DNA of 64,000 nucleotides from Aculops lycopersici (GCA_015350385.1 WNKI01000003.1:3326994-3390993); one strand, 5' to 3'; counted from the stretch's first letter, positions 12,701-24,770 are shown. The notes: generated by a model not told the origin, from the sequence alone. Made by a program: numbers and translations.

Positions 12701-12901
12701 CATTGTTTCAATCTGTTCGACTGGTTGGAAACTTCTCTTTTAATTAATATCAAAGTGTCAACTTGGAAGCCAAATTAATGGTTCAGTTGGGTTTAGTAAC
12801 TGCAACTGAATCATTGTTTCTATGAGTGTGATTAATAACCACCAAGTGTTTTGGTTTTGATTCGGAAGCCGAGATACCAAATAATCAAATAATAACACAA
12901 A
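9727..12901. other. Non-coding region between ETH and the secreted lipase
   Basis: ETH (minus) and the lipase (plus) are divergent, so both promoters should lie here. No supported coding frame was seen. Present are four tandem GTAAC units (12136-12155), two TTACGTCA words (12185, 12387) and a CTG run near 12522-12540. Confidence 0.6.
12136..12158. repeat. Pentanucleotide repeat (GTAAC)4
   Basis: Four perfect GTAAC units followed by GTA. Confidence 0.85.
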
Positions 12902-15061
12902 ATGAGAATCCCCTGGGCCACTTCACAGCTACTAATTGTATTTATTCTCATAAACTCAAGCCACAACCGGAAACTGGTCAGCAAGGCGACATTAGTACTC
13001 AACCACGACAATAGTAATAATTACCTTCATGAAGATTACGACAATCTAGAGGACAGCAGTAATTATGTGCAAACACTTCCACCTTTCGATCCATCGGACG
13101 CAAGTCAAGCCTCGATAAAGAATCAATCGACTGAGGGCCAAAACTCAGCCGTTGAGTCCTTATTTGGACAGGTGGCTAAAACGGTGGTTTACGGGTCGGC
13201 CTCGGTGGTTAGATTCAACAGTCGAATACTGTGTCCCTTGTTATTGCGTGAAACTGGGCGAGAGATTGAGGATCAGCCTACTTTGTTTGTCTTTAATAAT
13301 CCCCATGAGCGAGAGATGGCATTTAGAATATATGCAACGGACGACATTACCAACGAAATGGTTCAAGAGGCTCAATTCGATCCCAATCAAATGACCGTCA
13401 TATTGGTTCACGGTTGGCTCGGTGGCATCAAGAATGAGCTTTGGCTAACTGAATCGCGAAATGTTGCCTTACAATTGCGCAATCTGATCCAATTATTCCG
13501 TGAACCCGACGGTTTAAATACCAACAGGTTTAATGTTACAACAACGCCACGACCAAAATTGGCCGCAACATTCAGGCCGAATGTCATTGTGGTCGATTGG
13601 TCGGAGTTTGCTCATGGCTCTTTATTTGCGGCAACGCAAAATAGCTTCAAGGTTAGCAGGCGGCTGGCCTCTTTGCTAGAACAATTGGCCGGCCCCGTGG
13701 GCCAATTGAAACCCGAGCTAATGCATTGTTTGGGCCACTCGATTGGCACGCACATTTGCGGCCAAGCTGCGCGCATGGCCTTCCCGCCGCAAGCTCGAAG
13801 GGCCGACACCAAGGTGGCAGGTAGATTGCCGGCCAGGCGAATGGGCAGAATCACGGGACTCGACCCGGGAGGTTTCTGTTACGAATTGTCAATTAAGAAC
13901 GAGACCAGATTCAAAGGATTGAGACCTAGCGATGCGCTACTAGTTGACGCCTATTATTCCAACAGGTCGCCATTTGGAAACAGGTACCAGGTTGCGCAAT
14001 ACAATGTTAGACTAAGCAATGGGTTCTTTCAACGCTCCTGTAGCGTTTGGCGCAAGACTGAGGTGGCAACGGAATATTTTAGGGCCGCAGTTAGATTTAT
14101 GCTCGGCAACATTGGCCACAACGACGTCCTCACCTGCGACCACTATTTTGCCACCCGCTTTGCCCACAAATCCCTGCCACCAAGTTGCTCGTTCGTCGGT
14201 GTCGCCTGTGATTCCTACAAGAGTTTCTCTCGCGGTCGCTGTGGTTTTTGCAATTCGCCAGCTCAGTGCTACACAATGGACTTTGAATGGCAAAAAGCGC
14301 AACCTTCGGTGGTTAATGCATTGAGGCACATCACAAGGCACTCCAGTTTCATGAGCAACACCACCTCCAACGAGTTGGACGCGTATCTTGGCCAACCGCC
14401 AGGTGGCGTGCCCTACAACGAGCGCCGCGTTTACTACATGCAAATTGGACAGGACGAGGCCAATTATTGCAGCGCAACTTACCGGGTTCGCGTTAAGCTC
14501 GACCCGTTGGTGCTCAAATCTCTTGGCGGCACCTTCAAAAGCGAGTGGCTAACGTTGAGATTTGTATTGGGCGGACGAGAGGAGGCGGAAATGCTAAATG
14601 TGAGGGATGCGTCGAGTGACAGTCGACAAGGAGGCGACTCGGTTAAACTTTGGGGCCCATGGGAGCCCCTTTACAACAGAGATCAACAAGTGGACGAGCT
14701 AACTGGACTAGATGATCGAACTCTAACCGGACTCTTCGAACTGCTCGACTCCCCATCGTCGTCGCCGACGTCCTCTTCAGGCTCCGATTCGGGCCGCAAC
14801 TTGGGCGGCCAGCCATCAATTATTAGCAATATCTTGGTCTCCTATAACAACGATCCCTCCAACTACAGACGCCGGCAACAGGTGCGCGCTGCAGATTTAA
14901 TGGCAAACCCAATTGAGTCCATCGAACTAGATTACCTGAGCTCGTCGAGTCGAGATATTCGGCGCAAATACTCGCGTTCATTCAACAAGTCGGAGTTCAT
15001 AGTGCACTACAGGCATTTGGTGGACGATGCGATGGTCGCAACTGCAGTCGGCGGGGCATAG
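12902..15061 (+). CDS. Secreted pancreatic-type (lipase superfamily) triacylglycerol lipase/phospholipase
   Basis: 719 aa, intronless. A hydrophobic N-terminus (about residues 1-29) is a signal peptide. The alpha/beta-hydrolase core runs from about 100 to 480: oxyanion strand VILVHGWLG, nucleophile elbow GHSIG (Ser280), acid GLDPGG (Asp321) and His414 in CDHYFATRF. The triad order and spacing fit the pancreatic lipase family. Cysteines near the active-site histidine (SC, TCDH, FCNSPAQC) are consistent with that family's disulfides. The C-terminal 230 residues include a region starting near RRVYYMQIGQDEANY that may be a diverged PLAT-like beta domain, followed by Ser-rich low-complexity sequence. 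Likely role is digestion or extracellular lipid hydrolysis. Exact substrate (triglyceride or phospholipid) cannot be assigned. Confidence 0.85.
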   Translation: MRIPWATSQLLIVFILINSSHNRKLVSKATLVLNHDNSNNYLHEDYDNLEDSSNYVQTLPPFDPSDASQASIKNQSTEGQNSAVESLFGQVAKTVVYGSASVVRFNSRILCPLLLRETGREIEDQPTLFVFNNPHEREMAFRIYATDDITNEMVQEAQFDPNQMTVILVHGWLGGIKNELWLTESRNVALQLRNLIQLFREPDGLNTNRFNVTTTPRPKLAATFRPNVIVVDWSEFAHGSLFAATQNSFKVSRRLASLLEQLAGPVGQLKPELMHCLGHSIGTHICGQAARMAFPPQARRADTKVAGRLPARRMGRITGLDPGGFCYELSIKNETRFKGLRPSDALLVDAYYSNRSPFGNRYQVAQYNVRLSNGFFQRSCSVWRKTEVATEYFRAAVRFMLGNIGHNDVLTCDHYFATRFAHKSLPPSCSFVGVACDSYKSFSRGRCGFCNSPAQCYTMDFEWQKAQPSVVNALRHITRHSSFMSNTTSNELDAYLGQPPGGVPYNERRVYYMQIGQDEANYCSATYRVRVKLDPLVLKSLGGTFKSEWLTLRFVLGGREEAEMLNVRDASSDSRQGGDSVKLWGPWEPLYNRDQQVDELTGLDDRTLTGLFELLDSPSSSPTSSSGSDSGRNLGGQPSIISNILVSYNNDPSNYRRRQQVRAADLMANPIESIELDYLSSSSRDIRRKYSRSFNKSEFIVHYRHLVDDAMVATAVGGA

Positions 15062-15104
15062 TTGAGATTTTATTAGAGACAGACAACAGGTAGCTACAGC
15101 TAAA

Positions 15105-15110
15105 AATAAA
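15105..15110 (+). terminator. Poly(A) signal for the secreted lipase
   Basis: AATAAA lies about 44 nt after the lipase stop codon. Confidence 0.6.
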
Positions 15111-15244
15111 CTCTTTTATCTCTATTTGCGCCGAGTTTTTTAGTTTTCTATTTTTTCGTCGTAGAAAAAAAGCGATTTCTATTTCGCAAATCCACTACCT
15201 TGTTTCCCATCTCACCAATATTCTATTACAATTTCTCTTCAAAA

Positions 15245-15541
15245 ATGATGCTAAAGTCATTCATCTTCTCGCTTGCCCTTGTGGCTGTTTGTCTATTGAG
15301 TGTTTCAAACAAGCAACAAGCCGAAGCTGGGCTTTTGGATATGCTACAAGATTACATGGAAAAAGACCTGGCCGGTTGCGTCGGCGAGCAACGAGAACTA
15401 AAGGATTTTGAATCTTTGATAGAATTAAGAAATCCGGAGCCAAAATGCAAGGCGAAATGCGAGCACGAGGAATTATCCTACACTTCCGGTGACTACAAGT
15501 ACTCCGGTTCGAGTGTGTTGTGTTGCTGCAAGAAGCAATAG
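15245..15541 (+). CDS. Small secreted six-cysteine protein
   Basis: 98 aa from the ATG at 15245, chosen because it places a signal peptide at the N-terminus (cleavage likely after Ala-Glu-Ala28). The mature part of about 70 residues has six cysteines in the order C45, C68, C72 and a terminal C93-C94-C95 cluster, allowing three disulfides. The first half is acidic and probably helical; the C-terminus ends CCCKKQ. I do not recognise a family. It could be a salivary or gut secreted peptide, an antimicrobial or a cuticular factor. It lies 180 nt downstream of the secreted lipase on the same strand. Confidence 0.6.
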   Translation: MMLKSFIFSLALVAVCLLSVSNKQQAEAGLLDMLQDYMEKDLAGCVGEQRELKDFESLIELRNPEPKCKAKCEHEELSYTSGDYKYSGSSVLCCCKKQ

Positions 15542-17138
15542 AATACTTTCGAATAGAAAGTCAATTATTGAGCAATCAACAGGTGGGCGAGTTAGCATTG
15601 GTTGTATTCGAACGAGAGGTGGAGAAAAGACCTAGTGGACAGTTTATTTTCTCTTCGATGATAGAAACGGAAGAGAAAAGAAGCGCTCTTCGATAGACTA
15701 AAACGAAAAAAAGTGATCGAGCAATCGATCATCCAGGTAAATTTAGGCAAAACTCGTCGTCGTGTGATGTCATCGCCCTCTCAAGCTGGCGATCGCTTGG
15801 TATTGTTACGTTATCAACATGGTTACCTTGGGCGCAAACACGCCGCCAATCTGCTCGTCCCACTTGAACCCCAAGTTTCAAGCGTAATTCGAGATTGTAG
15901 GTTGGCAAAGTGGCGCACAACATGTTGGTAATAAAGCTGAAGCGAAGTTCATTTCAGTTTTGAGTTTGAAATTGATCATTCATTCGATTCTGCAACGAGG
16001 AGGAGGGAAAAGTTAGATAATCTTATTTTACACTCTGAATTAGTGAATGTCCACTCAAGTGGTCAAGTTTTTTCCCTTTTTGGCGATTACTTTTTTCAGT
16101 AAATTGAAGCAAATACATGGTGCTAGTTGCATCGACAACAGAAGCAGCTGATGAGAAGGGGATTAGTATCAGGCAATTGGATCAGAAGTCGTGTCGTTGT
16201 TGCTATTGTAAAGTATATGATGGCTGCTGTTGCCTTCGGTGGCAAAATAATTGGAGCGACGTCTTGTGCAACATCCCATTGGATTGGTAGATGGGATTAT
16301 GCATTACATAAAGTCGGCCCACTGCCCACGCAATTTGCTGCTCAACTCGTCGACTGCTCTCGCGCCACTCGTCAATCAAACGGAGATCAAATCAGCGACT
16401 GATGTCAACTCATCGTCGTCGTCGTCGTAGGGCCAGAAATAGATCAGCTAGGACATGGCTGCTCATTTGGCCCCAGGTTTTTGCACAATTCCCACTGCCG
16501 CTTGTGGGCGTTTATTTGCGAGCCAAATGCCACTCAACAGTTAACCTTAATCTTGGCAACGATGGCCTTCTCTCATCGAGTGGGGGCAAAAGAGCATCGG
16601 TTGCGGCGACGGCGGCCACACAAAACCCGCTGACCACAAGCTCATTGTTCGCTCATTTGTCTCTGTCACTCAACTCGGCCACGATTATCGACCGAAAATG
16701 TCGCTGTGCTGTTTGCAAATTTAGAACTTGGCCACTTTGAGCAACAACCTCTGATCGCCGCTCCTCCCGACCACAACAACCACCACCACCACCAGATGAT
16801 GATTAGCCTTTTGGTTTTGAATTCTAAGTTTAGTTTCTCTCTATTGGTGGCGACATTCGTGCATAGGGAAGCTGGTGTTTGCTGGAGAAATCGTGACCCA
16901 CGCGCAGGCCACGCGCCAACAGGCAAATGAGCAGCAACAGTCAACCACCACCAACTACACTAGCCACTGCTGCTCATACCGTTCACTTTCGCTATCTTCA
17001 CTCTCCAACCATCAGCCGCCCGGTGGCAACATTTGCCTTCAGAGCCAAATTTGAGTGACCTCAGTTTTGGCACGAAATCAATGGGCCAATTGGAGCTGCA
17101 CCTGGAGCTTGGATCAAACGGTGGTTCACCTTTGGTTG

Positions 17139-17140
<2 letters not shown>

Positions 17141-17189
<49 letters not shown>
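17141..17189. repeat. Seven tandem copies of a 7-bp unit
   Basis: GCATCTC is repeated seven times without mismatch. Confidence 0.9.
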
Positions 17190-18012
17190 ACGTCGCACCA
17201 AGCATCGCACCGCGCCGCTTCCGTTTAACGGGTTTATGATGATGAGTGACTCAGCTCCATTAGTCGCTCGCTTGTGGTGCCACTTGGTCGAAGGATACTA
17301 CATCGAGGAGGTTGCTCACACACAATGAGCTTCAGCTGCCTCCAGGTCTCCACAAGTCCAGAGGGCAATTTAAAACTCGAACTATGCGCTCTAATGCACT
17401 TCGACACGCGCTGTCCCCCTCACCACTTGGATCTGGTTTTTAAATGTCACTGGAAAACTTGGCCAATGATTGACTATTGGCTGGTGGCTGGTGGCCAATA
17501 AATCATCGCTCATTCAAAACAGCATCAACGACATCCTCGGTGAGTCGTCATCAAGCTTCCGCTAGCTCTGCGTGTCCCGTTAGCCCTTGTTACTTCCCTG
17601 AACAATATTTTCTAGATTTAACAGGAAAACTTTCACTACCCTCTGAAACTACTCCTCGCAAACCGCTGGAAGATTTGTGAGTGACCACACAACTCATACC
17701 CAGCAAACTCATCACATCAAACTCATCACGTTCGGCGAGAAATTTGAGATCCTCCTCCTTCCGCTCACTTGGTTTTCATATTTCAACGAAGTAAACTCCT
17801 ATTGGCTGCATGATTTCATGTAAAATTTCGAGTTTTGGCGCCAAAAGTGGCGATAAGCTGGCGACTTGGAGGTCAGTTTATTTCATTCCGCAAACAAAAG
17901 GTAAAGTCGTCAACCCAGAATCGAAGTGCACGAGTGACGATCAGCTTCGCGAATCCCGTTAATCAAGTGATTGATTTGCGACTGCCACGATCAAAAGAGC
18001 AACAATGAGGCT

Positions 18013-18013
18013 C

Positions 18014-18047
<34 letters not shown>
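18013..18047. repeat. (GAC)n trinucleotide run
   Basis: About eleven GAC units in non-coding DNA. Confidence 0.85.
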
Positions 18048-18248
18048 AGATGGCGACGGTGAATGTAAAGTTGATGAAAATCAATACGCCAGTAGATTTG
18101 ATTCCAATTTGATTCCCAACTCTTACTAGCGACTGTGTTTCCTTTTAAACAGCGATGAGATGGATTACGTGTCATAGTTGTTGCTACTGCTGGCCACAAA
18201 TACAACGGATGCGGCGCAACCTAATCCAAAACCAGTGGCTTACTGATG

Positions 18249-18270
18249 GATGGGATATCAATATCCCATC
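18249..18270. repeat. Inverted repeat, 10-bp arms, 2-nt spacer
   Basis: GATGGGATAT, then CA, then ATATCCCATC. Confidence 0.75.
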
Positions 18271-19248
18271 GAGATACATACAAAGGTATATACAAATAAA
18301 CACTCGTAAAGAATCAACTGGTGGCTTATGCAGTTGCGGTTGGTGTTGCACTCAGCTGTGGTAGCTGGTGGCCAATTTAATTTTTGATACACTCGCAGTA
18401 GGTAGTTGCGATGGTCTCTTTTGGCCTCATCTAAAGATGGACCAAAACAGAGTCTAAATTAAACCGGATTTTCAGTTCAGTTGACAGTTTGCTAACTAGC
18501 AGCCTCTTTTTACACTCCACCTTTTGGAGACTCTGTGATTCCATTGCCTCGCATTGCGTCGCGTTAGTCCCCCGATACAAAGTCTCTAGTGTCTTTGTTG
18601 GATTTATGGTTTTTGCACGAGTGTGCAGATAGAAATATATTTATATATATATAAACAAAGACAAGAGGAGATTACGTGCGATGCGAATAAACTCCAGCTT
18701 CGTCTAATCTTGAATCCTCGCCGACGATCAACCAAAAGTTGGCTTTTCCTGGTTAATTGCTAGCCAAAGTCTCGCAATGAAATCGCAAAGCAAATGCGCA
18801 ATCATCCTCTTCCCAGAGCCACTCAGTTGCTGCTGATCCAATTTCGTTTGATTTACTCTCACACGCGCTGCGTGGTGCGCTGCGCGCCTCGTGGCCCACC
18901 GCCCGACTCTGCCAATGCGCACATTGATTTACTGGAAAATAACGCGCGCCATTTGAGTGACAACTGATTGTTGTGTAACTTTTTACTATTCGATTTCTTC
19001 CCTTTGAAACTTGTCCTGTGTGCAAACTATCATCCTGCTGATGGTTGAAATGTCGGCATAGGAAAGGGAAGGAACGGAAAAGGTTTCACACGATTCACCT
19101 GCAAGTTGCCTGCTCGTTGAGATAAGCGAGAGTTCTTTTTCTCTCTCGCTGCCTCTTCTTTCTAAATGATGCATGCGTGTTCTTCTATCTCGACTTGGTG
19201 TTATGCAAGTTGAGATACAGTGTAGAAACAGTGCGTTTTATGCATTGG

Positions 19249-19250
<2 letters not shown>

Positions 19251-19286
<36 letters not shown>
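19251..19286. repeat. (CA)18 microsatellite
   Basis: 36 nt of uninterrupted CA. Confidence 0.95.
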
Positions 19287-19287
<1 letters not shown>

Positions 19288-22200
19288 CGAGCGGAACAAT
19301 CAGCAATCAGATTATCTGTTTGAATGGATACAACGAAATGACGTTACGCAATGAAGTTGGGCGCCATAAACTATAAACTACACGGCGGCAACCTAATGCG
19401 CTGTGCCATTGTCGGACTTTGCGGACGTCTTGCGTCACTCTCCCTCCCTCTCTGTGTACTTTGAAGTTTGATTAGCTTATGCAACTTTTTAATGGGCTCT
19501 ACGTTATGCAAATAAATTGCCAGCCATAATAGTGGTATATCTGAGCAGGAGAAGCGTGCGATCCCTTCGCCTAGCAGGCGAGTGAGGTTTTTTCAGCTTC
19601 GAAAACCAAGGAAGCTAAATCTTGCAAAATAAATCCGCGAGGGAAAAGCTCTTTTGCCTCTTTTTTCCCGAGAATTTAATGTGGGGTATAACAGCGAGTG
19701 GAAGTGACGAGTTGTCTCAATGTTGCGTAAGAGCTCATTTATTATTGAGTCGATCGCTTTTAGTATTGTTTAGACCAACCAACAGGAGCATCCCACTAGC
19801 GTAGTGAGTGCAAAACCAAAAAGCGCAACTCTTTTGCCTCACTCGTCATAACTATTTCTTGTAAACTTCCGGTTGACTTGATTCTTGCATCCGTGTTAAC
19901 AATCGCAAGAGGATCAAATGACATACATAATGATGATGATGGTGATGATGAACAACGAAGTGGCGGCTCCTCTGGCGAAGATTGAACGAAATAATGAACC
20001 ATTGAAAGAGAGGAATCATCGTCTCGTTGAGTTTGTTGCTCTGTGGAGGGGAAGAGAGAAAACTAACGGAAAGCTTTGAAATTTTTATTTTTTACTCTTC
20101 AAACAAAAAACAGTTTTGACAGACACTTGATTTTGTATCGCAATGCTGGCCTTTGGCCGACCTGACGAGTATCACACGCTTGTCGGTTTGCAAGAGTTTT
20201 TTGCTCCAACATCCCCCAGCGTTTCTCATAGCTCTCTCTCTCTATGAAATTTTTTAATTTTTCAACCAAGTCCCTTTGGTGCAACTCATCGCGCCACTTG
20301 AAGCCGCAGAAGCCAACGACAAAACTAAAAACTAGGCATTAGGTATTCATTATTTCGCTCCAGTTGCCGCGTGCAAGTAAAAAAGAATACAGACCGAGAT
20401 TTTCTACCACTGCAATCTGGCATGGAGCAAAGGGGACTTAGTCTACGTGAGTCTCGGCTTTTACTTCATTCAGACACAGATACTAACCGAGTTGAACTGA
20501 AATTTCCTCAAAAAACTCAATGGAGCTGTCAAACTGCAAAGGGAAGTAAAACACGCGTGACCTAATCTTCAAGTCGTCGGTTACGTCACACACACACTCA
20601 CAGTGCACATAAACTGTGTGAATCTTCAGCACCGTCGACGACGATTTAAAACCCTCAAAACTGACGACAATTGTGCGAGTGCAAAACTTACCTACACTGT
20701 ACTTTTGATGGCTGCATTCGGAATATCGAGTAAAAGTGGTAGCGATTGCAGCAACAGCAGCAGCAGCATTAGCCTCAAATTGGCCTTAAAATTGGAGGCA
20801 GCAGTGCATTAGCTTCCGAGTCTTGTGCATGCATATTTAAATTGATGTTCTGAAATGCAAAAAGTTCACATGACTCGTGGTGGTCGTTGATTTCTCTCTT
20901 GCCAGGCGGCAAAGCACCAAAAAAGAGGCTATCGTCGGTAATCTTGGCGAGTACGTGCCAACAACATTTACGGCGACCATTCGAATTGTGAGACAAAAGG
21001 GAAAAAACTCGCCAACTCATTGATGACTCCAACTGTTAGTTTGATGGAATTCATCAGTCACTTTGTGCGAATAAGCTGCTCTTTTAACTCATTATTTCGG
21101 CGCAACGCTGGTGCAGTTTTTTCCATTTCCTCTCTGGACAAATACCTAGCCGCCCTTTTAAATTTTTTACCTACCAGCCAAATCAATCAGCTGAATGCTC
21201 GATGATCACCGTTGATTTGTCTCCAACTAAATGCCCGAATGTCAGCGGCACTCGCGCGGCTGCTCACGCCAACCAACTGGCACGCGCCTTCTCCTCCCAC
21301 TCCCTCGCTCTTTCTCTCTCGAGTTGCTTGCTTCCCGTTTGCTCCAATCGTCAGTAGTTTGACGCTGGACGCGAGACCAATTATTAGCGAGCTAATGATA
21401 TTTTGACTTTTCAATTCTAGTGCCCACTGGAGAGTTTGGAAACGATGAGCTCGCGCGATGAGCAGTCACACAATCGTTGCTCTTTTAACTCTTCGCCAGG
21501 TAAACTATAATTTCAATTAAGCGAATTCTTTTAGGAAATTTTTCGCTTGAAATTAATCAGCAAAAATGCTTAAGAAACTGAGTGGGCTCTTGGTTCTCAC
21601 ACTCAAGCTAAAACTAACCACAAGCGGCAGCATCACCAGTCGCCGACTTGCTAGCTAATGAAGTGATTTATTGAGATCAAGTTTCCGGTGATTGAATTGG
21701 GTGCAAGTCCCACGATGGAGAGCAAGCACAGCGACAGCGACGACGACGAGAACATGTAACTAGATTAATGATAGTAACTGTCACTCGGGTTCGAGACAGT
21801 GGAATCCTTTGGCACTCTCGCCAGGTCGTCGGTCGTTGGCGGAAGTTGGGGCAAATGGCAGAAGCGGAAGCAAAGTGGATGATGTTAATGTTGATGCTAA
21901 TGCTGTCGGCGCCGCCAACACTGCAGTCCACTTTCACTATGGAAATTCCCATTGAGCGTGTGGGAGTTTACGTTCCATTCAAACATTTTAACATTTAAAC
22001 TGCACAACCCACTAATAGCCTTGCAATTCGGGTCATTTGAGCCGCTTGATGAGCAGCGCGATTGTAACCATCACCGCCACTAGCGCAATGTAGCCTCTCT
22101 TGGTGTATTGATAGGAGTAGTAGTGGTTTGTTTAAAACGAACACGACAACAAATGACATCTCAAAAGTCAATAGGTTACGGGGCCGATTGATGGAGAGCA

Positions 22201-22363
22201 ACAGAGACAGAGTTGGTGAGATAGTTACGCTTCATTTGCGTCAATGACAATGATTATTACTGAAACTCGACATCAAGAGACGAGCCAAGTTTTCCCACAC
22301 GAACATACATTTATATAGAAATTACTTTCATTGAAAAGATGGATATTGGCTCAGCGCGATTGT

Positions 22364-22387
22364 TTTAGTTTTAGTTTTAGTTTTAGT
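22364..22387. repeat. (TTTTAG)4 tandem repeat
   Basis: Four hexamer units. It is not the canonical arthropod telomere unit TTAGG. Confidence 0.8.
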
Positions 22388-22634
22388 TTGATTAATCTAA
22401 CCAAATGAACATGTTTTATTATTAAGCTTGTTTTATGAATTGATGGATGGATGGATGGGTTGATGGGTAATAAGCTGCTTTCAGTTTTGAGTTTGGCTGA
22501 CCAGAAAGTTGAGTTGAGATTCCATTTTTAAGCTTTTGGACGGATTTTGCTTGTTGTTATTATTATCATCAAGTACTATCAAGTACTATCGAGTAAAGTT
22601 TAAGAGAGATTCTAATGAATACTATCTAATGTGA

Positions 22635-23108
22635 TCAATAAATAAGCGACAAAAGCTCGACTAGAATTTGGGGCCATCTGAAGAGTGGACTGGAGTTTGT
22701 GCAACTGGTGGTTGTCGTTGTAGTTGTTGCTGGTCTCGTTGTTGACGATTGAGTTTTAAATTGTTTTTCATCTTGGTGCTGAGATCGCATTTCAAATTGC
22801 TCACTGATTTGTCTCAACTCACTTCCGATTAGGCGCCACCGCGAGGCTCGTGCCTTTGCCGCCGCTAGCCGAATCTCCTCGCTGAATTCCACCTGAGCCC
22901 TGAGTCTCTGGCGCCACTTTAGCTGGTTGCTACTCAAGCTTCTCCTCTCGCTCATATTTGATTGGTGTGGATTAGGTGGTCTTAGTAGCAGGTGGCGGTC
23001 GCAACTTTGCGTCGACAGGCAGTCGGGACTTGAGCGGTGATGTGTGTTTTCGTTCTCGTTCTCGATTTCATTCTCATTGTTGTTTGAGTCTATTGAAATT
23101 GAGGATTT

Positions 23109-23152
<44 letters not shown>

Positions 23153-23462
23153 GCTCAACATTTAGTGAGTTCGACGATCTAGTTAATTGATTCAAGTCAC
23201 TCGGGTGGTTCATTGTTCGAGCTTGCTGCTTTTGGCTTGTGTGCGGATCATTCAACTCAATCATCGACTGCATAAGTCGCAGGTGAGCAAATGAGTGCTC
23301 CATTATGTTGCTGCTGCTTAATTTGTTCGATGGAGAATGGCAATTAGCTACTTGACTTAGTTTGCTTCGATTATTTGCGCCTAACTCATTTATTGCTCCG
23401 TCGTCTTGCGTTTCAATTGATACACTCCTCGCTTGCATTGTTATCATGTTGCTCCTTTCCAT
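22635..23462 (-). CDS. Putative BH3-only (Bim-like) pro-apoptotic protein with polyQ tract
   Basis: 275 aa, single frame on the minus strand. Residues 104-117 are 14 glutamines; the N-terminal 200 residues are otherwise Ser/Asn-rich and probably disordered. A basic helical stretch leads into LIGSELRQISEQF (211-223). Its spacing I212-x3-L216-x2-I219-S220-E221-x-F223 matches the h1-h4 plus small/acidic pattern of BH3 domains, closest to Bim. The invariant Asp is replaced by Glu221 and the small residue is Ser rather than Gly. The C-terminus after a Thr run is hydrophobic (PQILVELLSLIY), like the membrane-binding tails of several BH3-only proteins. BH3-only proteins bind the groove of Bcl-2 family members and trigger mitochondrial apoptosis. 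The assignment rests on one short motif; an unrelated disordered protein is possible. Confidence 0.5.
23113..23154 (-). repeat. CAA trinucleotide repeat coding polyQ
   Basis: Fourteen glutamine codons, all CAA on the minus strand, inside the BH3-like gene. A pure codon run is likely to vary in length between individuals. Confidence 0.85.
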
Positions 23463-24750
23463 CTACCAAACTGATGATGTTATCTCAACGGCTGCTCGCG
23501 ACACTTTGACTCTCAATTGTCATGATCTCTCAGCTAAATACTCTCAGGTTGCCACTGCTGCTGCTGCTCTCTCTCTCTCTCTCTATCTCTCGCTGTTGCC
23601 TCATGTTAGCGCAACAACAAACTAAGTGACCAACTACAATTTCCATCTCATGTGTCGGCCGCACGCGCGCGCTAAACTATAAGCCACGCGAATCAATTGT
23701 TGTCCGTAACACATACACAATCATTGTAGTGTGTGCAGTACAGTGGGCGAAATGTGCAGCACTCAATTGTCGTCGCGCTTATGGTCGCGCGCCCCACACT
23801 TACTCAAACAAGAAACGCATCAAGTGCGCAATCGGGCAGTTTTGGTTGGCTGCGCAAGCGCATTGGATCGACTTGCGTCCCGAAGATGCGCGACAATGTT
23901 ACGTCTCTTTGGCCGAACGCTAAATTGTTGCTTCCAAATTTGCCACAACGACACTAGCGCCACCAAGTTGACTCAGGTGGCCGCTTCTCCGCCCGCCTCG
24001 CTCACTGGGGCGGAGTTGTGTTCAAACGAGTTCTAGCTCATCAACAAGTAGCTGCTAGTATTTAAAGGGAGAAAAAGAAGACGAGATGGCAACACATTGG
24101 GAGTTGAGAGGAAAAAAGCCAAAGCAAAAAAGTGCCAGGCAAATCGCCAGTAATGATAGCACAATAATTGGATTATTATTATTATAAATGCGCCCAACTG
24201 TCGCTCTGGCCAATAGGTAAGCGCGCAGTAAACCGTCACCTCAAACAGGAAGTGGGCGCGATCGTTTCGCTCAATGGCCAGTGCCTCTTGACTTACCAGC
24301 TCACCGACTGACTGGCGCCTTTCGTGGTGGTCGTCTTGTCCATCAGATTCAATCGCAAGTTGGCCAAGGGGGTCGTCGTGAAAAAGAGCAAACGCGTTTG
24401 GCGCACTTAAAGCCGCCTCTCGTGCAGCAAGAAATACAAGTTGCTGTTGTAAATTGTTGCGGTTGTGGCGCAACAGCAACACCGACACCGACGGCGATTG
24501 CAATTGCAATTGTGGCAATGAGGCCACACGACAGTTGACTTAAGTGGAACATCTGCACTTAACAAGCACCAGAGGCTCACCTACAAAAGCGTTTCCCCTT
24601 CCCTGTGTCCAATTTGTGGAACCACGCGAGCAAATCGCGTGCAAACTCAACCACAACCAAAACCGAACCGGAACCCAAAAGTGTCAATCAAAATGGCTCT
24701 TGTTCTCGCTCACCAACTCGCTCCTCTTTAAATTTGTTGCCTTGCATTGA

Positions 24751-24770
24751 GTTGTGTTGTGTTGTGTTGT
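24751..24770. repeat. Pentanucleotide repeat (GTTGT)4
   Basis: Four perfect units. Confidence 0.85.

Larger units (their letters stand above)
15542..22634. other. Non-coding region between the cysteine-rich gene and the BH3-like gene
   Basis: About 7.1 kb without a supported gene. It contains a 7-bp satellite (17141-17189), GAC repeats (about 18013-18047), a 10-bp-arm inverted repeat (18249-18270), a TA run near 18637-18653, (CA)18 at 19251-19286, a TTACGTCA word at 20581, and (TTTTAG)4 near 22364-22387. Confidence 0.6.

Noticed and set aside
17141..17189. CRISPR-like repeat array
   Set aside because: Seven direct 7-bp units without spacers are a simple satellite in eukaryotic DNA.
22364..22387. 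Telomere-like repeat
   Set aside because: The unit is TTTTAG, only four copies, in the interior of a contig; arthropod telomeres use TTAGG.
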